64,000 nucleotides of DNA from Clostridium_AD estertheticum_D (GCF_018861295.1 NZ_JAHLDM010000015.1:56466-120465); one strand, 5' to 3'. Positions 16,332-26,173 are shown, numbered from the stretch's first letter. Program-made: numbers and translations. The notes: generated by a model not told the origin, from the sequence alone.

Positions 16332-19300
16332 TATTTGAAGTAGTTTACTCCAGCATCAAATATTTTCTGGTCTTTATCTCCGATAATATTCACTAAAGTA
16401 TTAACACCAACTCTTTCTGAATGTCCCATTTTACCCAAAATCCTTCCGTCCAAACTTGTAATTCCTTCAATTGCATATCTTGATCCATTAGGATTAAAGT
16501 TTATATCGTTATTTGGAATTCCATCAAAGTCTACATATTGAGTAGCTACTTGCCCATTTGCAAATAATTTTTTAATTACATCATCATTTGCTACAAATCT
16601 ACCTTCTCCATGTGATACTGGAATAGAATGTACATCTCCAACTTTTACATTACTAAGCCAAGGAGACACTGTTGAAATTATTTTAGTTTGCACAACGCAA
16701 GATACATGTCTTCCAATTTCATTGTATGTTAATGTTGGGCTATCCTTTGTTATATCAGATATTTTTCCATAAGGGAGAAGTCCAAGCTTTATTAACGCCT
16801 GGAATCCGTTGCATATTCCCAGCATCAATCCATCCCTTTTCTCTAATAATTCACTAATGCTTTCACTTATTATAGGATTTCTAAAGAATGTAGCTATAAA
16901 TTTACCAGAACCATCTGGCTCATCACCAGCACTAAATCCACCTGGAAGCATAACAATTTGAGAATTTTTTATCTTTTGTGCTATAGCTTTTATAGATTCC
17001 TCAATATGTTTTGCTGATAGATTGTTTATAACCACAATTTCTACTTCAGCGCCAGCTTTCTCAAAAGCCCTCATAGAATCATATTCACAATTAGTTCCTG
17101 GGAACACTGGAATTATGACTTTAGGTTTTGCTACTTTAATAATAGGAGTAGCGTTAAGTTTTATATTTTTAACATCTATATGGTTTTTATTAATTGTATT
17201 ATCTTTTGAAATAGCAACTTCTTTCATGCTACTTACTTTTGCATTATTTACTTTTGTGTTAAATACACTTTCTAAAGGTTCTTCCCAATTACTCAAAGCT
17301 TCTTCTAAACTAATAGTTTCCCCTAAGACTTTAATAACTGGCTCTTTCGTTGTATGCCCAAGTATTTGAATATTTGAACTTTCCTTTGTTAGAACATCAA
17401 GAACATCATTTTCTATTTCCATAACTATGCTGCCATAATTTTCTTTGAATATATCTTCTACTTTAACATCATCTGCAAAGGTAAACCCTATATTATTACC
17501 AAAACTCATTTTTGATATAACCTCTATAAGTCCACCCATTCCAACTGCGTAACTAGACATTACTTTACCACTACTAATTAATTTTTTTACTAATTTATAA
17601 TTTGTACGAAGTTTTTCGAAATCAGGTAATCCATCTTCACCTATAGTTGCATAAATTAAAACAACCTTACTATCTCCTTTTTTAAATTCTGGAGATATAA
17701 CCTTATCTGTATTTACAACATCTACAGCAAAAGACACCAAAGTTGGCGGTACATTCATCTCATTAAAAGTACCTGACATACTATCTTTTCCACCGATTGC
17801 AGCTATACTAAATTCTTTTTGAACATGTAGTGCTCCTAAAAGAGCTGAAAATGGTTTACCCCATTTATAAGGTTCTTTTGATAATTTTTGAAAGTATTCC
17901 TGGAAGGTTAGTTTAATGTTCTCATAATCACCACCGCTGGCAACTACCTTTGTTACAGAATCAATTACTGCATATGCAGCTCCATGAAAAGGACTCCAAG
18001 TCGATAATTTAGGATTGTATCCATAGGCCATTATTGTACCTGTGTTTGTATCTCCGTGAAGAACAGGTAATTTTGCAACCATAGATTGAGTTGGTGTTTT
18101 TTGATATTTCCCACCGAATGGCATAAGCACTGTTCCTGCACCAATAGTACTATCAAATCTATCTGATAATCCCTTCTTGCTACAAACATTTAAGTCTGAT
18201 AATGTAGAATTCCATAAAGCTTTTATTGATTTAGTTTCACTTGAATTTTCTAATTTATTCTTTTTAAAGTAATATTCATCCTCTTTAGGTGTTGCTATTT
18301 TTATATTTGCATGCTGCTTAACTCCATTGGTGTCAAGGAAACTTCTACTTACATCAACTATAGTTTTACCCTTCCATACCATTTTAAGCCTATTATCGTT
18401 AGTTATTAGAGCCACTTCTACAGCCTCTAAATTCTCTTCTTCTGATAATTTTATAAATATGCTTGCATCCTCTTTCCTAACTACAACAGCCATACGTTCT
18501 TGTGATTCCGATATAGCAAGCTCTGTACCATCTAACCCCTCATATTTCTTAGTAACTTTATCCAAATTAATTATAAGTGCATCTGCAAGTTCACCAATAG
18601 CTACTGATACTCCACCTGCACCGAAATCATTACATCTTTTTATAAGTCTAGTTACCTTAGGATTTCTAAATAACCTTTGGATTTTTCTTTCTGTAGGGGC
18701 ATTACCCTTTTGAACTTCTGCTCCCGAATCCAGTAGTGAGCTTTCACTGTGTTGCTTAGATGACCCTGTAGCTCCACCACATCCGTCACGTCCTGTTTTA
18801 CCTCCAAGAAGTATAACTACGTCAGACGCAAGCGGTTCCTCTCTCACTACGTTACTATAAGGTGTTGCTCCAATAACCGCTCCTACTTCCATTCTTTTAG
18901 CTACAAATCCTTCATCATAAACCTCAGAAACAAGTCCTGTAGCAAGTCCTATTTGATTTCCATATGAGCTAAATCCATGAGCAGCTTCAAGTGTAATTTT
19001 TCTTTGAGGCAATTTTCCTTTTATAGTATCTGAAATTTTTGTTCTTGGATCACCACTTCCTGTAACACGCATTGCTTGATACACATAACTTCTACCTGAT
19101 AATGGATCTCTTATTGATCCACCAAGACAAGTTGCCGCGCCACCAAAAGGTTCTATTTCAGTAGGATGATTATGGGTTTCATTTTTAAACATTACAAGCC
19201 ATTTTTCTTTTTTGTTATCAATATTGGCTTCAACTACTATACTACAAGCATTGATTTCATCTGAAACATCAAGATCCTTTAATTTCCCTTGTTTTCTTAA

Positions 19301-20155
19301 ATCCTTCATACCAATAACAGCCATATCCATTAATGTTACGTCTCTAGTTGTTTTGCCATATACAAAGTCTCTAGTACCTAAGTACTCTGTGTAAGCCATC
19401 TTAATTGGTTTAGAATATTTTCCTTCTTCTATGCACACATCATCAATTACAGTATTAAAAGTTGTATGCCTACAATGATCTGACCAATATGTATCAATAA
19501 CTTTTATCTCTGTTATAGTTGGATTTCTCTTCTCAGTTTCTCTAAAATAATCACTACAATATTTCAAATCCTCAAAACTCATAGCAAGCCCATTACTTTT
19601 TAAGAACTCTGCAAGCTTTCCATCAGTCATATTAGTAAAAGATTCTACTGTTTTTACCTGCTCTGGCTCATTAAAACTTTGCTCTAAATCTTTTGGTTTC
19701 TCTAAACTCGCTTCTCTAGAGTCTACAGCATTTATGCAATATTCTTTAATCTTATCTAATTCACCGATGCTAACATTTCCTTTTAATAATATCAATCTTG
19801 CTGTTTTAACTATATGTTCATCTTCTCTTGTTAAAATCTGAATACATTGAGATGCTGAATCTGCTCTCTGATCATATTGTCCTGGCAAAAATTCAATAGC
19901 AAATATTGTATTGTAATCCTTCATATCTAGTTCTTCATCATAAACATCATCCACTGTAGGTTCTGAAAATACAGTATTTTTTGACAATAGATACTGATTC
20001 TGTGTTATTCCTGTAATATCATATCTATTAACTAATCTAAGCCCCTTAAGACCTGTTATACCTAAATTTATTTTTATATCACTTAGTATTTTTCCACCTT
20101 CAATATCATAGTTCGTTTTTTTCTCAACATATAACCTATATATCTTATTTTTCAT
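16331..20155 (-). CDS. purL: Phosphoribosylformylglycinamidine synthase, single-chain PurL with fused glutaminase
   Basis: Converts FGAR plus glutamine plus ATP to FGAM. Unlike the three-subunit PurSLQ enzyme of Bacillus, this is one chain of 1,274 residues. It has a PurS-like N-terminal region, two PurM-like ATP domains (with HNHPTEIEPFGGAATCLGG and the GGKTGRDGCGGATGSS loop), and a C-terminal class I glutaminase domain with VFPGTNCEYDS, MLPGGFSAGDEPDGSGKF, nucleophile Cys in GICNGFQALIKLG, and the His of SHGEGRF. The ATG at 20153-20155 is preferred because GGAGG sits eight bases upstream; the longer ORF reading starts with a TTG inside that site. It has its own promoter (20221-20249) and is not part of the purE transcript. 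Confidence 0.96.
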   Translation of the reverse strand: MKNKIYRLYVEKKTNYDIEGGKILSDIKINLGITGLKGLRLVNRYDITGITQNQYLLSKNTVFSEPTVDDVYDEELDMKDYNTIFAIEFLPGQYDQRADSASQCIQILTREDEHIVKTARLILLKGNVSIGELDKIKEYCINAVDSREASLEKPKDLEQSFNEPEQVKTVESFTNMTDGKLAEFLKSNGLAMSFEDLKYCSDYFRETEKRNPTITEIKVIDTYWSDHCRHTTFNTVIDDVCIEEGKYSKPIKMAYTEYLGTRDFVYGKTTRDVTLMDMAVIGMKDLRKQGKLKDLDVSDEINACSIVVEANIDNKKEKWLVMFKNETHNHPTEIEPFGGAATCLGGSIRDPLSGRSYVYQAMRVTGSGDPRTKISDTIKGKLPQRKITLEAAHGFSSYGNQIGLATGLVSEVYDEGFVAKRMEVGAVIGATPYSNVVREEPLASDVVILLGGKTGRDGCGGATGSSKQHSESSLLDSGAEVQKGNAPTERKIQRLFRNPKVTRLIKRCNDFGAGGVSVAIGELADALIINLDKVTKKYEGLDGTELAISESQERMAVVVRKEDASIFIKLSEEENLEAVEVALITNDNRLKMVWKGKTIVDVSRSFLDTNGVKQHANIKIATPKEDEYYFKKNKLENSSETKSIKALWNSTLSDLNVCSKKGLSDRFDSTIGAGTVLMPFGGKYQKTPTQSMVAKLPVLHGDTNTGTIMAYGYNPKLSTWSPFHGAAYAVIDSVTKVVASGGDYENIKLTFQEYFQKLSKEPYKWGKPFSALLGALHVQKEFSIAAIGGKDSMSGTFNEMNVPPTLVSFAVDVVNTDKVISPEFKKGDSKVVLIYATIGEDGLPDFEKLRTNYKLVKKLISSGKVMSSYAVGMGGLIEVISKMSFGNNIGFTFADDVKVEDIFKENYGSIVMEIENDVLDVLTKESSNIQILGHTTKEPVIKVLGETISLEEALSNWEEPLESVFNTKVNNAKVSSMKEVAISKDNTINKNHIDVKNIKLNATPIIKVAKPKVIIPVFPGTNCEYDSMRAFEKAGAEVEIVVINNLSAKHIEESIKAIAQKIKNSQIVMLPGGFSAGDEPDGSGKFIATFFRNPIISESISELLEKRDGLMLGICNGFQALIKLGLLPYGKISDITKDSPTLTYNEIGRHVSCVVQTKIISTVSPWLSNVKVGDVHSIPVSHGEGRFVANDDVIKKLFANGQVATQYVDFDGIPNNDINFNPNGSRYAIEGITSLDGRILGKMGHSERVGVNTLVNIIGDKDQKIFDAGVNYFK

Positions 20156-20183
20156 GATTAATACCTCCAAAAATTAAATTTAT

Positions 20184-20249
20184 ACGAATATTAAACATTA
20201 TTTATCTTTTATAATTCGTTATAGTAAGATTATAATATACTTTGACCAA
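20184..20249 (-). promoter_or_regulatory. purL promoter with an inverted pair of ACGAAT sites
   Basis: On the minus strand -35 TTGGTC (20244-20249) and -10 TACTAT (20221-20226) are 17 bases apart. Immediately downstream an inverted pair, ACGAAT at 20184-20189 and ATTCGT at 20214-20219 (24 bases between), overlaps the likely start of transcription. The sites resemble the CGAA core of the boxes before purE, so a shared repressor acting on both pur units is plausible. Confidence 0.5.
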
Positions 20250-20294
20250 TTATAAAAGGTCATTTTGCAATAAATTTTTTTTAATTTTTCCACG

Positions 20295-20331
20295 TAAAAA
20301 AAAACTCACCCTAAGGTGAGTACTTTTTTAT
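20295..20331 (-). terminator. Terminator of rnpB
   Basis: ACTCACC (20304-20310) pairs with GGTGAGT (20315-20321) around a CTAA loop; on the minus strand nine T residues follow. It lies 18 bases past the rnpB 3' end. Confidence 0.9.
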
Positions 20332-20338
20332 ATTTAGT

Positions 20339-20725
20339 GCGACTAAGTCTATAAGCCGAGTCCTGTATTAGACAATCATCTATCTAGGCCTACTGTTACC
20401 AATAAGCTCAAGCGATACACCCGAGAACGAGACGGGCCGCCCCAAAATGTTCTCCTATTCGATCTTGCTCCAAGTGGGGTTTACATAGCCGCAAAGTCGC
20501 CAGTGCGCTGGTGAGCTCTTACCTCGCCTTTCCATCCTTGCTAGTATATTCTAAAATTTTAGTAAACTAAACTTTTAGAATACCTTTAGCGGTATCTCTC
20601 TGTTGCACTTTCCTTAAAGTCGCCTTCACTGGGGGTTACCCAGCACCCTGCCCTGTGGAGCTCGGACTTTCCTCTTCTAAAGTATTGCAAGCAATACAGT
20701 AGCAGCGATTGTCTGGCTTACTCGC
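20339..20725 (-). ncRNA. rnpB: RNase P RNA (catalytic M1-type RNA)
   Basis: The RNA subunit of RNase P, which trims tRNA 5' leaders. The minus strand holds the universally conserved blocks in order: GAGGAAAGTCCGAGCTCC, then CAGGGCAGGGTGCTGG, AAGGAAAGTGCAACAGAGA, GGATGGAAAGGCGAGGTAAG, TTGGAGCAAGATCG, CTTGAGCTTATTGGTAACAG and finally ACAGGACTCGGCTTATAG. Stem P1 forms between GCGAGTAAG at the 5' end and CTTAGTCGC at the 3' end, with one mismatch. The layout looks like the ancestral A type that clostridia have, rather than the B type of bacilli. Ends are estimated from P1; a promoter and a terminator flank it. Confidence 0.96.
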
Positions 20726-20731
20726 AAAACT

Positions 20732-20760
20732 ATAATATCATATTATTAAAACAAAAGCAA
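20732..20760 (-). promoter_or_regulatory. rnpB promoter
   Basis: On the minus strand -35 TTGCTT (20755-20760) and -10 TATTAT (20732-20737) are 17 bases apart. The -10 ends seven bases before the RNase P RNA P1 stem, the right place for its start. The -35 abuts the end of the upstream gene at 20764. Confidence 0.75.
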
Positions 20761-20763
20761 TCA

Positions 20764-21579
20764 CTATTTGATTTTATATGGATCAAAAGTGCACTTAGAA
20801 ATTATAACTTCATTGTCATATCCATCTTCTATTAGTCGTTTTTTGAACTTTTCCACAAATACTTTAAACGGTATCCACTCCGTTTTAAAATGACCAGCAT
20901 CGATTAAAGCAATATTTTGTTCTAATAAATCACAAGCACCATGGTATTTAGTGTCTCCTGTAATAATACAATCTGCTCCAAGCTTTATACTCTCCCCAAA
21001 AAAATCTTCTCCACTGCCATTTATAATGGCTATAGTATTTACTAATTTATCATCCTTACCTACAACTCTTATAAATTCTGCTTTAAGTGTCCTTTTAACA
21101 TTTTCGCATAACGATTCAAAACGGATAGGTTCATCTAAAATTACTAATCTACCAATTCCTGCATCAGTTTTACCTGAATCATTTGTTTCTGACATCTCTA
21201 TTATTTTATATTTACTAAAGCCTAAGATTTCAGTAACAATATCATTCAAACCGCCTTTAACAGAATCAAGATTTGTATGACTAGAGTACACATTTATACC
21301 ATTCTTAATCAGCTCAATAACTTTTTTTCCTACTAAGGTATCTGTAGTAATAGTTTTAGGTTTAACAAAAAGAAGAGGATGATGCGTCAATATAAAATTA
21401 CACCCTTTATTTTTTGCTTCACGTATTACATCCATTGTGCAATCTAATGCGACTAAAATTTTTGTAACATTTTCCGCGCTCTCTCCAACCATAAGTCCTA
21501 CATTATCATAACTCTCTTTTAAAATAGAGGGTGCGTACTCTTCCATAATATTTTCTACGTCTTTTACTTTTAAAAGCAT
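20764..21579 (-). CDS. Nif3-like dinuclear metal-centre protein (GTP cyclohydrolase I type 2 homologue)
   Basis: A 271-residue member of the NIF3/YbgI/YqfO family, which forms toroidal hexamers with a two-metal site and has no firmly established cellular substrate; the name GTP cyclohydrolase 1 type 2 comes from a proposed activity. Metal ligands are visible in FILTHHPLLF (about 60-69), SSHTNLDSVKGG (about 98-109) and LIDAGHFKTEW near the C-terminus. This is the short form without the central PII-like insert found in YqfO. It overlaps the 3' end of trmK by ten bases, the usual Firmicute pairing, so the two are co-translated. Confidence 0.92.
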   Translation of the reverse strand: MLLKVKDVENIMEEYAPSILKESYDNVGLMVGESAENVTKILVALDCTMDVIREAKNKGCNFILTHHPLLFVKPKTITTDTLVGKKVIELIKNGINVYSSHTNLDSVKGGLNDIVTEILGFSKYKIIEMSETNDSGKTDAGIGRLVILDEPIRFESLCENVKRTLKAEFIRVVGKDDKLVNTIAIINGSGEDFFGESIKLGADCIITGDTKYHGACDLLEQNIALIDAGHFKTEWIPFKVFVEKFKKRLIEDGYDNEVIISKCTFDPYKIK

Positions 21580-22259
21580 TCTAAAAACTCCTTAAGTTTC
21601 CGTATAACATAATAAAGCTGCTCTTTCCTAGTGTTTGATAAAACGGTATTCTCGTTTAAACCATCGTATACTTTTGAGTATTTATGTAATTTGTATTCTA
21701 TAAACTCTTTCATCACTAAATGTTTTTTGTCTAATAATATTTTACTTATTTCATAATATATATTGTCTAACACTTTAGGTTTAGAATCATATCTAACCTT
21801 AATTATTTCATAAAACTTACCATCATCATAACAAATTTCTTCATCAATAAATTCATATCCAGTTTTATATAAATATTCCCTAAGCACTTCAGCATTTTGA
21901 ACTGGTTGAAGTACCATGTATTTTAATTTTTTAACAATACCCAAATCAGTTTCTAATATATCTCTTATTAAATTGCCACCCATTCCTGCAATAATAGCTA
22001 CCTGAACTTCACCTTCTTTAACTGTAGACAGTCCACTTCCTAACCTACAGCTAATTACATTAGTTGCATTATTACGAGTTATATTTTTTTTAGCCTTTTC
22101 AACAGGCCCTCTATTTATATCAGATGCAATAGCCTTTTTTGTTATACCCTTTTGCACTAAATAAATAGGAACATATCCATGATCCGTACCAACATCAATA
22201 ACACTATCACATTTTTTAATCATACTTACAATACATTTTAATCTTATACTAAGCTCCAT
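21570..22259 (-). CDS. trmK: tRNA (adenine(22)-N1)-methyltransferase
   Basis: Methylates N1 of A22 in the tRNA D-arm. The TrmK/COG2384 fold is clear from MELSIRLK at the start, VIDVGTDHGYVPIYLVQKG (SAM motif I), and VAIIAGMGGNLIRDILE, a strongly conserved family motif, followed by a C-terminal coiled-coil region. The ATG at 22257-22259 gives the family's usual N-terminus; an ATG nine bases further upstream (22266-22268) is also open. It overlaps the Nif3-family gene by ten bases and lies just downstream of the PH-domain membrane protein gene. Confidence 0.92.
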   Translation of the reverse strand: MELSIRLKCIVSMIKKCDSVIDVGTDHGYVPIYLVQKGITKKAIASDINRGPVEKAKKNITRNNATNVISCRLGSGLSTVKEGEVQVAIIAGMGGNLIRDILETDLGIVKKLKYMVLQPVQNAEVLREYLYKTGYEFIDEEICYDDGKFYEIIKVRYDSKPKVLDNIYYEISKILLDKKHLVMKEFIEYKLHKYSKVYDGLNENTVLSNTRKEQLYYVIRKLKEFLECF

Positions 22260-22270
22260 AATTTTCATCC

Positions 22271-23158
22271 TTATCTAAAGTTAATTAATATTTTAAACTG
22301 CATAATTAAAAATATAAGCGCCACAACTAGTGACAAATAAATATATTTATATGCTGATTTTCTATCATATTTCGCGCAAAAATAACTTGCATAATACATA
22401 CAAAAAAGCAAAGCCATATTTAATACTCCATAAAGCATCTGAGTAAATGCAAATTGCTTACCTGTACCCATTTTTATTGGCTTAAATTTTGCATCAAAAT
22501 TTAATGGCATAATATCAGGTATCGCATTTTTCAAATGTAATATAAGTGGATTTAAAGTTAATATTAGTATTATAATACTAACTATCATTAATGGCACAAT
22601 AAAATATTTGTCTTTATGAAGATTATAGCTATTATTCACATTATACTTCCACTCAGCAACAGGTATCTCGTGATAGATTAAATCTTCCTCAAATTTTTTA
22701 AAGTTAAGTGGTGAAACTGCATAATTCATATGTTTAGTTTTTATATAAACAACATTCTTATTATCAGTGACAAACATTCTAGACATTCCAATTTTATCAA
22801 TTACAAATCTACCCATTACAAAACCGCTAGCGGCTATACCATTAAGCTTTACGCCTTTAATTTTACCAGTAGTCATAGAATATCCTTCAATCTCATTTAG
22901 TGGAATTATCACCCTTTTTAAGGACCAAATAGCATAAATTTTAAGTTTTTCCTCATCAATAGAACATTTAACTGAGGCGAACAGCAATATATAATATACT
23001 TGATATATATTACAAGCGACTAATAAAAGTTTTAATAGATTAGCTACAATGTATGAGTTAGTAAATTTAAGAAATATTAAAATTAATATATTATATAATG
23101 CAATAGTCAGTAGCATAAGCACTAACCCGTACCCTCGTTTCGATTCATAACTCTCCAT
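22271..23158 (-). CDS. PH-domain-like membrane protein of unknown function
   Basis: A 295-residue membrane protein with two hydrophobic segments near the N-terminus (about 14-32 and 37-62). A soluble beta-rich middle (about 65-165) looks like a bacterial PH domain (KIYAIWSLKRVIIPLNEIEGY, FVTDNKNVVYIKTK). Three more hydrophobic segments follow in the C-terminal half (about 187-208, 238-262 and 273-292). Several Firmicutes have such proteins upstream of trmK or rpoD without known function. It abuts trmK, so the three genes to 20764 form one unit. Its product probably sits in the cell membrane with the PH domain inside. No enzyme motif is seen. Confidence 0.65.
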   Translation of the reverse strand: MESYESKRGYGLVLMLLTIALYNILILIFLKFTNSYIVANLLKLLLVACNIYQVYYILLFASVKCSIDEEKLKIYAIWSLKRVIIPLNEIEGYSMTTGKIKGVKLNGIAASGFVMGRFVIDKIGMSRMFVTDNKNVVYIKTKHMNYAVSPLNFKKFEEDLIYHEIPVAEWKYNVNNSYNLHKDKYFIVPLMIVSIIILILTLNPLILHLKNAIPDIMPLNFDAKFKPIKMGTGKQFAFTQMLYGVLNMALLFCMYYASYFCAKYDRKSAYKYIYLSLVVALIFLIMQFKILINFR

Positions 23159-23240
23159 TTAATCACCTTCTAAAATGTATTATATCATATATAAATCTAC
23201 CTTGTAAATGCATTTACATATTTTTACATGACAATGAAAA

Positions 23241-23263
23241 AAAACACCTTAAAAAGGTGTTTT
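23241..23263 (-). terminator. Terminator after rpoD
   Basis: AAAACACCTT (23241-23250) pairs with AAGGTGTTTT (23254-23263) around AAA, followed on the minus strand by further T residues, 18 bases past the rpoD stop. Confidence 0.9.
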
Positions 23264-23280
23264 TTTATGCTTAATATGTT

Positions 23281-24381
23281 CTAATCTAAATAATCTTTTA
23301 ATTTTTTACTTCTGCTTGGGTGTCTTAATTTACGTAGTGCTTTTGCTTCAATTTGTCTTATTCTCTCTCTAGTTACATTAAACTCTTTTCCAACTTCCTC
23401 AAGAGTTCTTGCACGTCCATCATCTAACCCAAATCTTAATCTTAAAACTTTTTCTTCTCTAGGAGTAAGCGTATCTAGAACATTAATTAATTGCTCTTTT
23501 AGCATTGTAAATGCAGCCGCTTCCGCTGGTGCTAACGCATCATCATCCGGAATAAAATCACCTAAATGACTATCTTCTTCTTCACCAATAGGGGTCTCAA
23601 GAGACACTGGTTCTTGTGCAATTTTCATTATTTCACGAACTTTTCCAACTGGCATTTCCATTTTTTCAGCAACTTCATCTGGCTGAGGTTCGCGTCCAAG
23701 TTCCTGTAACAATTGTCTTGAAACTCTAATAAGTTTATTTATAGTTTCAACCATATGAACTGGTATTCTTATAGTTCTTGCTTGATCGGCTATCGCTCTT
23801 GTAATCGCCTGCCTAATCCACCATGTAGCATAAGTACTAAATTTAAAGCCTTTTCTATAATCATATTTTTCTACAGCTTTTATTAGTCCTAAATTACCTT
23901 CCTGAATAAGATCTAAGAACAACATTCCACGTCCAACGTATCTCTTAGCTATACTTACTACCAATCTTAAATTAGCCTCTGCAAGTTTTTTCTTAGCAGC
24001 AAGATCTCCTTCTTCGTTTCTTTTAGCAAGATCAATTTCCTCAGCCGATGATAATAATGCAACCTTGCCGATTTCTTTTAAATACATTCTAACTGGGTCA
24101 TCTATAGATATACCTTCTGGTATGCTAACATCAAGTTCTTCAGTTTCAGGTTCTGCTTCTGCTTGAGCACCTGTAGCAGGTGCAGCTTTTGCATGCATAT
24201 CCCCAACAACCTCAATCTCCATTGATTCTAAAACTTCATATACTTTCTCTATTTGTTCTGGTGACAATTCTATTTCATAAAGTTCATCCATTACTTCTTT
24301 ATAAGTTAAGGATCCTTTTTTCTTGCCTTTTTCAATAAGTTTTTTAACAATAGTCATTTTTGAGCTTTTATCCTTCATCAT
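23281..24381 (-). CDS. rpoD: RNA polymerase primary sigma factor SigA/RpoD
   Basis: Housekeeping sigma factor directing RNA polymerase to -10/-35 promoters. The 366-residue form has a short region 1.1 (about 1-80), a Pro/Ala/Glu linker, region 1.2 (DDPVRMYLKEIG), the 2.3-2.4 core FKFSTYATWWIRQAITRAI, region 3, and region 4.2 VTRERIRQIEAKALRKLRHP, which contacts the -35 element. It follows dnaG by 19 bases, the conserved dnaG-rpoD macromolecular synthesis pair, and ends at a strong terminator. Two adjacent ATG codons follow GGAGG; the first is given here. Confidence 0.97.
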   Translation of the reverse strand: MMKDKSSKMTIVKKLIEKGKKKGSLTYKEVMDELYEIELSPEQIEKVYEVLESMEIEVVGDMHAKAAPATGAQAEAEPETEELDVSIPEGISIDDPVRMYLKEIGKVALLSSAEEIDLAKRNEEGDLAAKKKLAEANLRLVVSIAKRYVGRGMLFLDLIQEGNLGLIKAVEKYDYRKGFKFSTYATWWIRQAITRAIADQARTIRIPVHMVETINKLIRVSRQLLQELGREPQPDEVAEKMEMPVGKVREIMKIAQEPVSLETPIGEEEDSHLGDFIPDDDALAPAEAAAFTMLKEQLINVLDTLTPREEKVLRLRFGLDDGRARTLEEVGKEFNVTRERIRQIEAKALRKLRHPSRSKKLKDYLD

Positions 24382-24400
24382 ATAACCTCCTTTCTAAATA

Positions 24401-26173
24401 CTATAATTGTTTTAGATTCTTTTGTAATTCTATGAGTTCTTGAGCAAGTTTTATAGATTCTTCGAGCAAACCTTTTGATTCGTACTGTTTGATTTTATTC
24501 ATAATTTCTTTTTTCGACTCCTCTAACTTGAATTTTTTCAGTTGTTTTATGCAGTCATTTATTAGTTTTTTATGATCCTCTTCATTTCCAGAGAATTTAA
24601 TTTCCATAATATTAATCCATTCCTTTGTGCATTCTGTATCTTTCTCACACATAGGTTCTATATTTTTTATTTTTTCACCTATTATTAAGTTTTTATATTT
24701 AACAATTAGCTCATATATACTTTTATGGCTTTGAATTACTAATTGGTTTACAGACATGTTTTCTGTAATATAGTTACAATTTTCTTCATTTATAAACATA
24801 AACTTTAATAAAGTTCTTTCAGCCTTAATATAAGCTGGCTCTAAATATAATTTTTGTCCAAAATCCTGTTGTATATTCATTTTTTTCATTTTATTAGAAC
24901 TTTTATTGAGTTCTTTGCTTAATAAGTCATATATTGCCTGTTCTTTGATACCCGTATCCTCAGAAACCTTTTTTATATAAACATCTTTTTCAACAGGATC
25001 AAGTTCTGCAATAATTTCAGTAACTTTTTTTACATACTGTATTATCATTTCACTATTTGAAAAATTTATTCCGTCTCCTGCTCTTTTAAGTCTATAATCT
25101 ATTAAAGGAAGAGCATCATCTATTAATTTTTGAAAAGCCTGCTTCCCACTATTTTTTATATATTCATCAGGATCTTTACCACTAGGAACTATAAGAACTC
25201 TTAAATCAAAACCTTCACTTCTTAATATCTCAAGTCCCTTTATAGTTGCAGCCTGACCTGCAAAATCAGCGTCAAAAGAAATAATAACTTTATCTACATG
25301 TCTTTTTAATAACTTTGCTTGATTAATAGTTAGTGCAGTACCAAGCGACGCAACTACATTTGAAAAACCATATTGATGAAGTGAAATGCAATCCATATAT
25401 CCTTCTACTATTATTATTGTTCGAGATCTGTTATTTTTAATTACAAAATTTAATCCATAAAGATTTAATCCTTTATGAAATAAGGGAGTTTCCGGTGAAT
25501 TTAGATATTTAGGTTTAGAATCATCTAAAACTCTTCCACCAAATCCAATCACTTTCCCCATATAATCAAACACAGGGAACATTATCCTATTTCTAAATCT
25601 ATCATAATAAGACCCCTTAGGACTTTTAATAATTAATCCTATATTAAGTAAATCTAGTTCTGAGTAGCCTTTCTTTTTTAAATATAATAACAATCCATCC
25701 CATTTATCAAAAGAAAAACCTAATCCAAATTTTTTCATAGTAGCCTCTGTAATACCTCTGTTAAGGAAATATAATTCAGCTTTCTTATCCTTTCTTAAGT
25801 TTTCATAAAAATACCTGGCCGTTTCCACATTAATATTGTACATTTTTTTATACATGTCACGTTGTACATTATTTTCTCCATTATCTACTTCTATATTAAT
25901 GTTAGCCCTTTGAGCAAGTATCCTTGCAGCTTCTGGAAAAGTTACGTTTCTATCCTTCATAACATAACTAATTACATTTCCAGCTTCTCCACATCCAAAA
26001 CATTTATAAATTTGTTTTTCCGTAGACACTGTAAATGATGGACTCTTCTCATTATGAAAAGGACAAAGGCCAGTATAATTTTTTCCTGTCTTTTTAAGTT
26101 TTACTCTTTCAGATATTACATCCACAATATCATTTTGTTCCTTTATCTTTAAGATGACATCTTCAGCAATCAA
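24401..26173 (-). CDS. dnaG: DNA primase
   Basis: Makes RNA primers for DNA replication and binds the replicative helicase. The 590-residue protein has the N-terminal zinc finger C37-x2-H40 and C58-x2-C61 (LCPFHNEKSPSF, KCFGCGEAG), the primase core, and the TOPRIM segment VEGYMDCISLHQYG (about 255-268) with the metal-binding Asp in IISFDADFAGQAA. A C-terminal helicase-binding domain follows. The start is TTG at 26171-26173 with GGTGG about ten bases upstream. It precedes rpoD by 19 bases and probably shares its transcript; dgt lies 217 bases upstream. Confidence 0.96.
   Translation of the reverse strand: MIAEDVILKIKEQNDIVDVISERVKLKKTGKNYTGLCPFHNEKSPSFTVSTEKQIYKCFGCGEAGNVISYVMKDRNVTFPEAARILAQRANINIEVDNGENNVQRDMYKKMYNINVETARYFYENLRKDKKAELYFLNRGITEATMKKFGLGFSFDKWDGLLLYLKKKGYSELDLLNIGLIIKSPKGSYYDRFRNRIMFPVFDYMGKVIGFGGRVLDDSKPKYLNSPETPLFHKGLNLYGLNFVIKNNRSRTIIIVEGYMDCISLHQYGFSNVVASLGTALTINQAKLLKRHVDKVIISFDADFAGQAATIKGLEILRSEGFDLRVLIVPSGKDPDEYIKNSGKQAFQKLIDDALPLIDYRLKRAGDGINFSNSEMIIQYVKKVTEIIAELDPVEKDVYIKKVSEDTGIKEQAIYDLLSKELNKSSNKMKKMNIQQDFGQKLYLEPAYIKAERTLLKFMFINEENCNYITENMSVNQLVIQSHKSIYELIVKYKNLIIGEKIKNIEPMCEKDTECTKEWINIMEIKFSGNEEDHKKLINDCIKQLKKFKLEESKKEIMNKIKQYESKGLLEESIKLAQELIELQKNLKQL

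Noticed and set aside
18327..18713. 128-codon ORF inside purL on the plus strand
   Set aside because: Antisense to a conserved enzyme region; typical shadow.
16331..20155. Idea that purS and purQ are separate genes as in Bacillus
   Set aside because: Glutaminase and PurM-like domains are in one chain, and no separate purS or purQ was seen.
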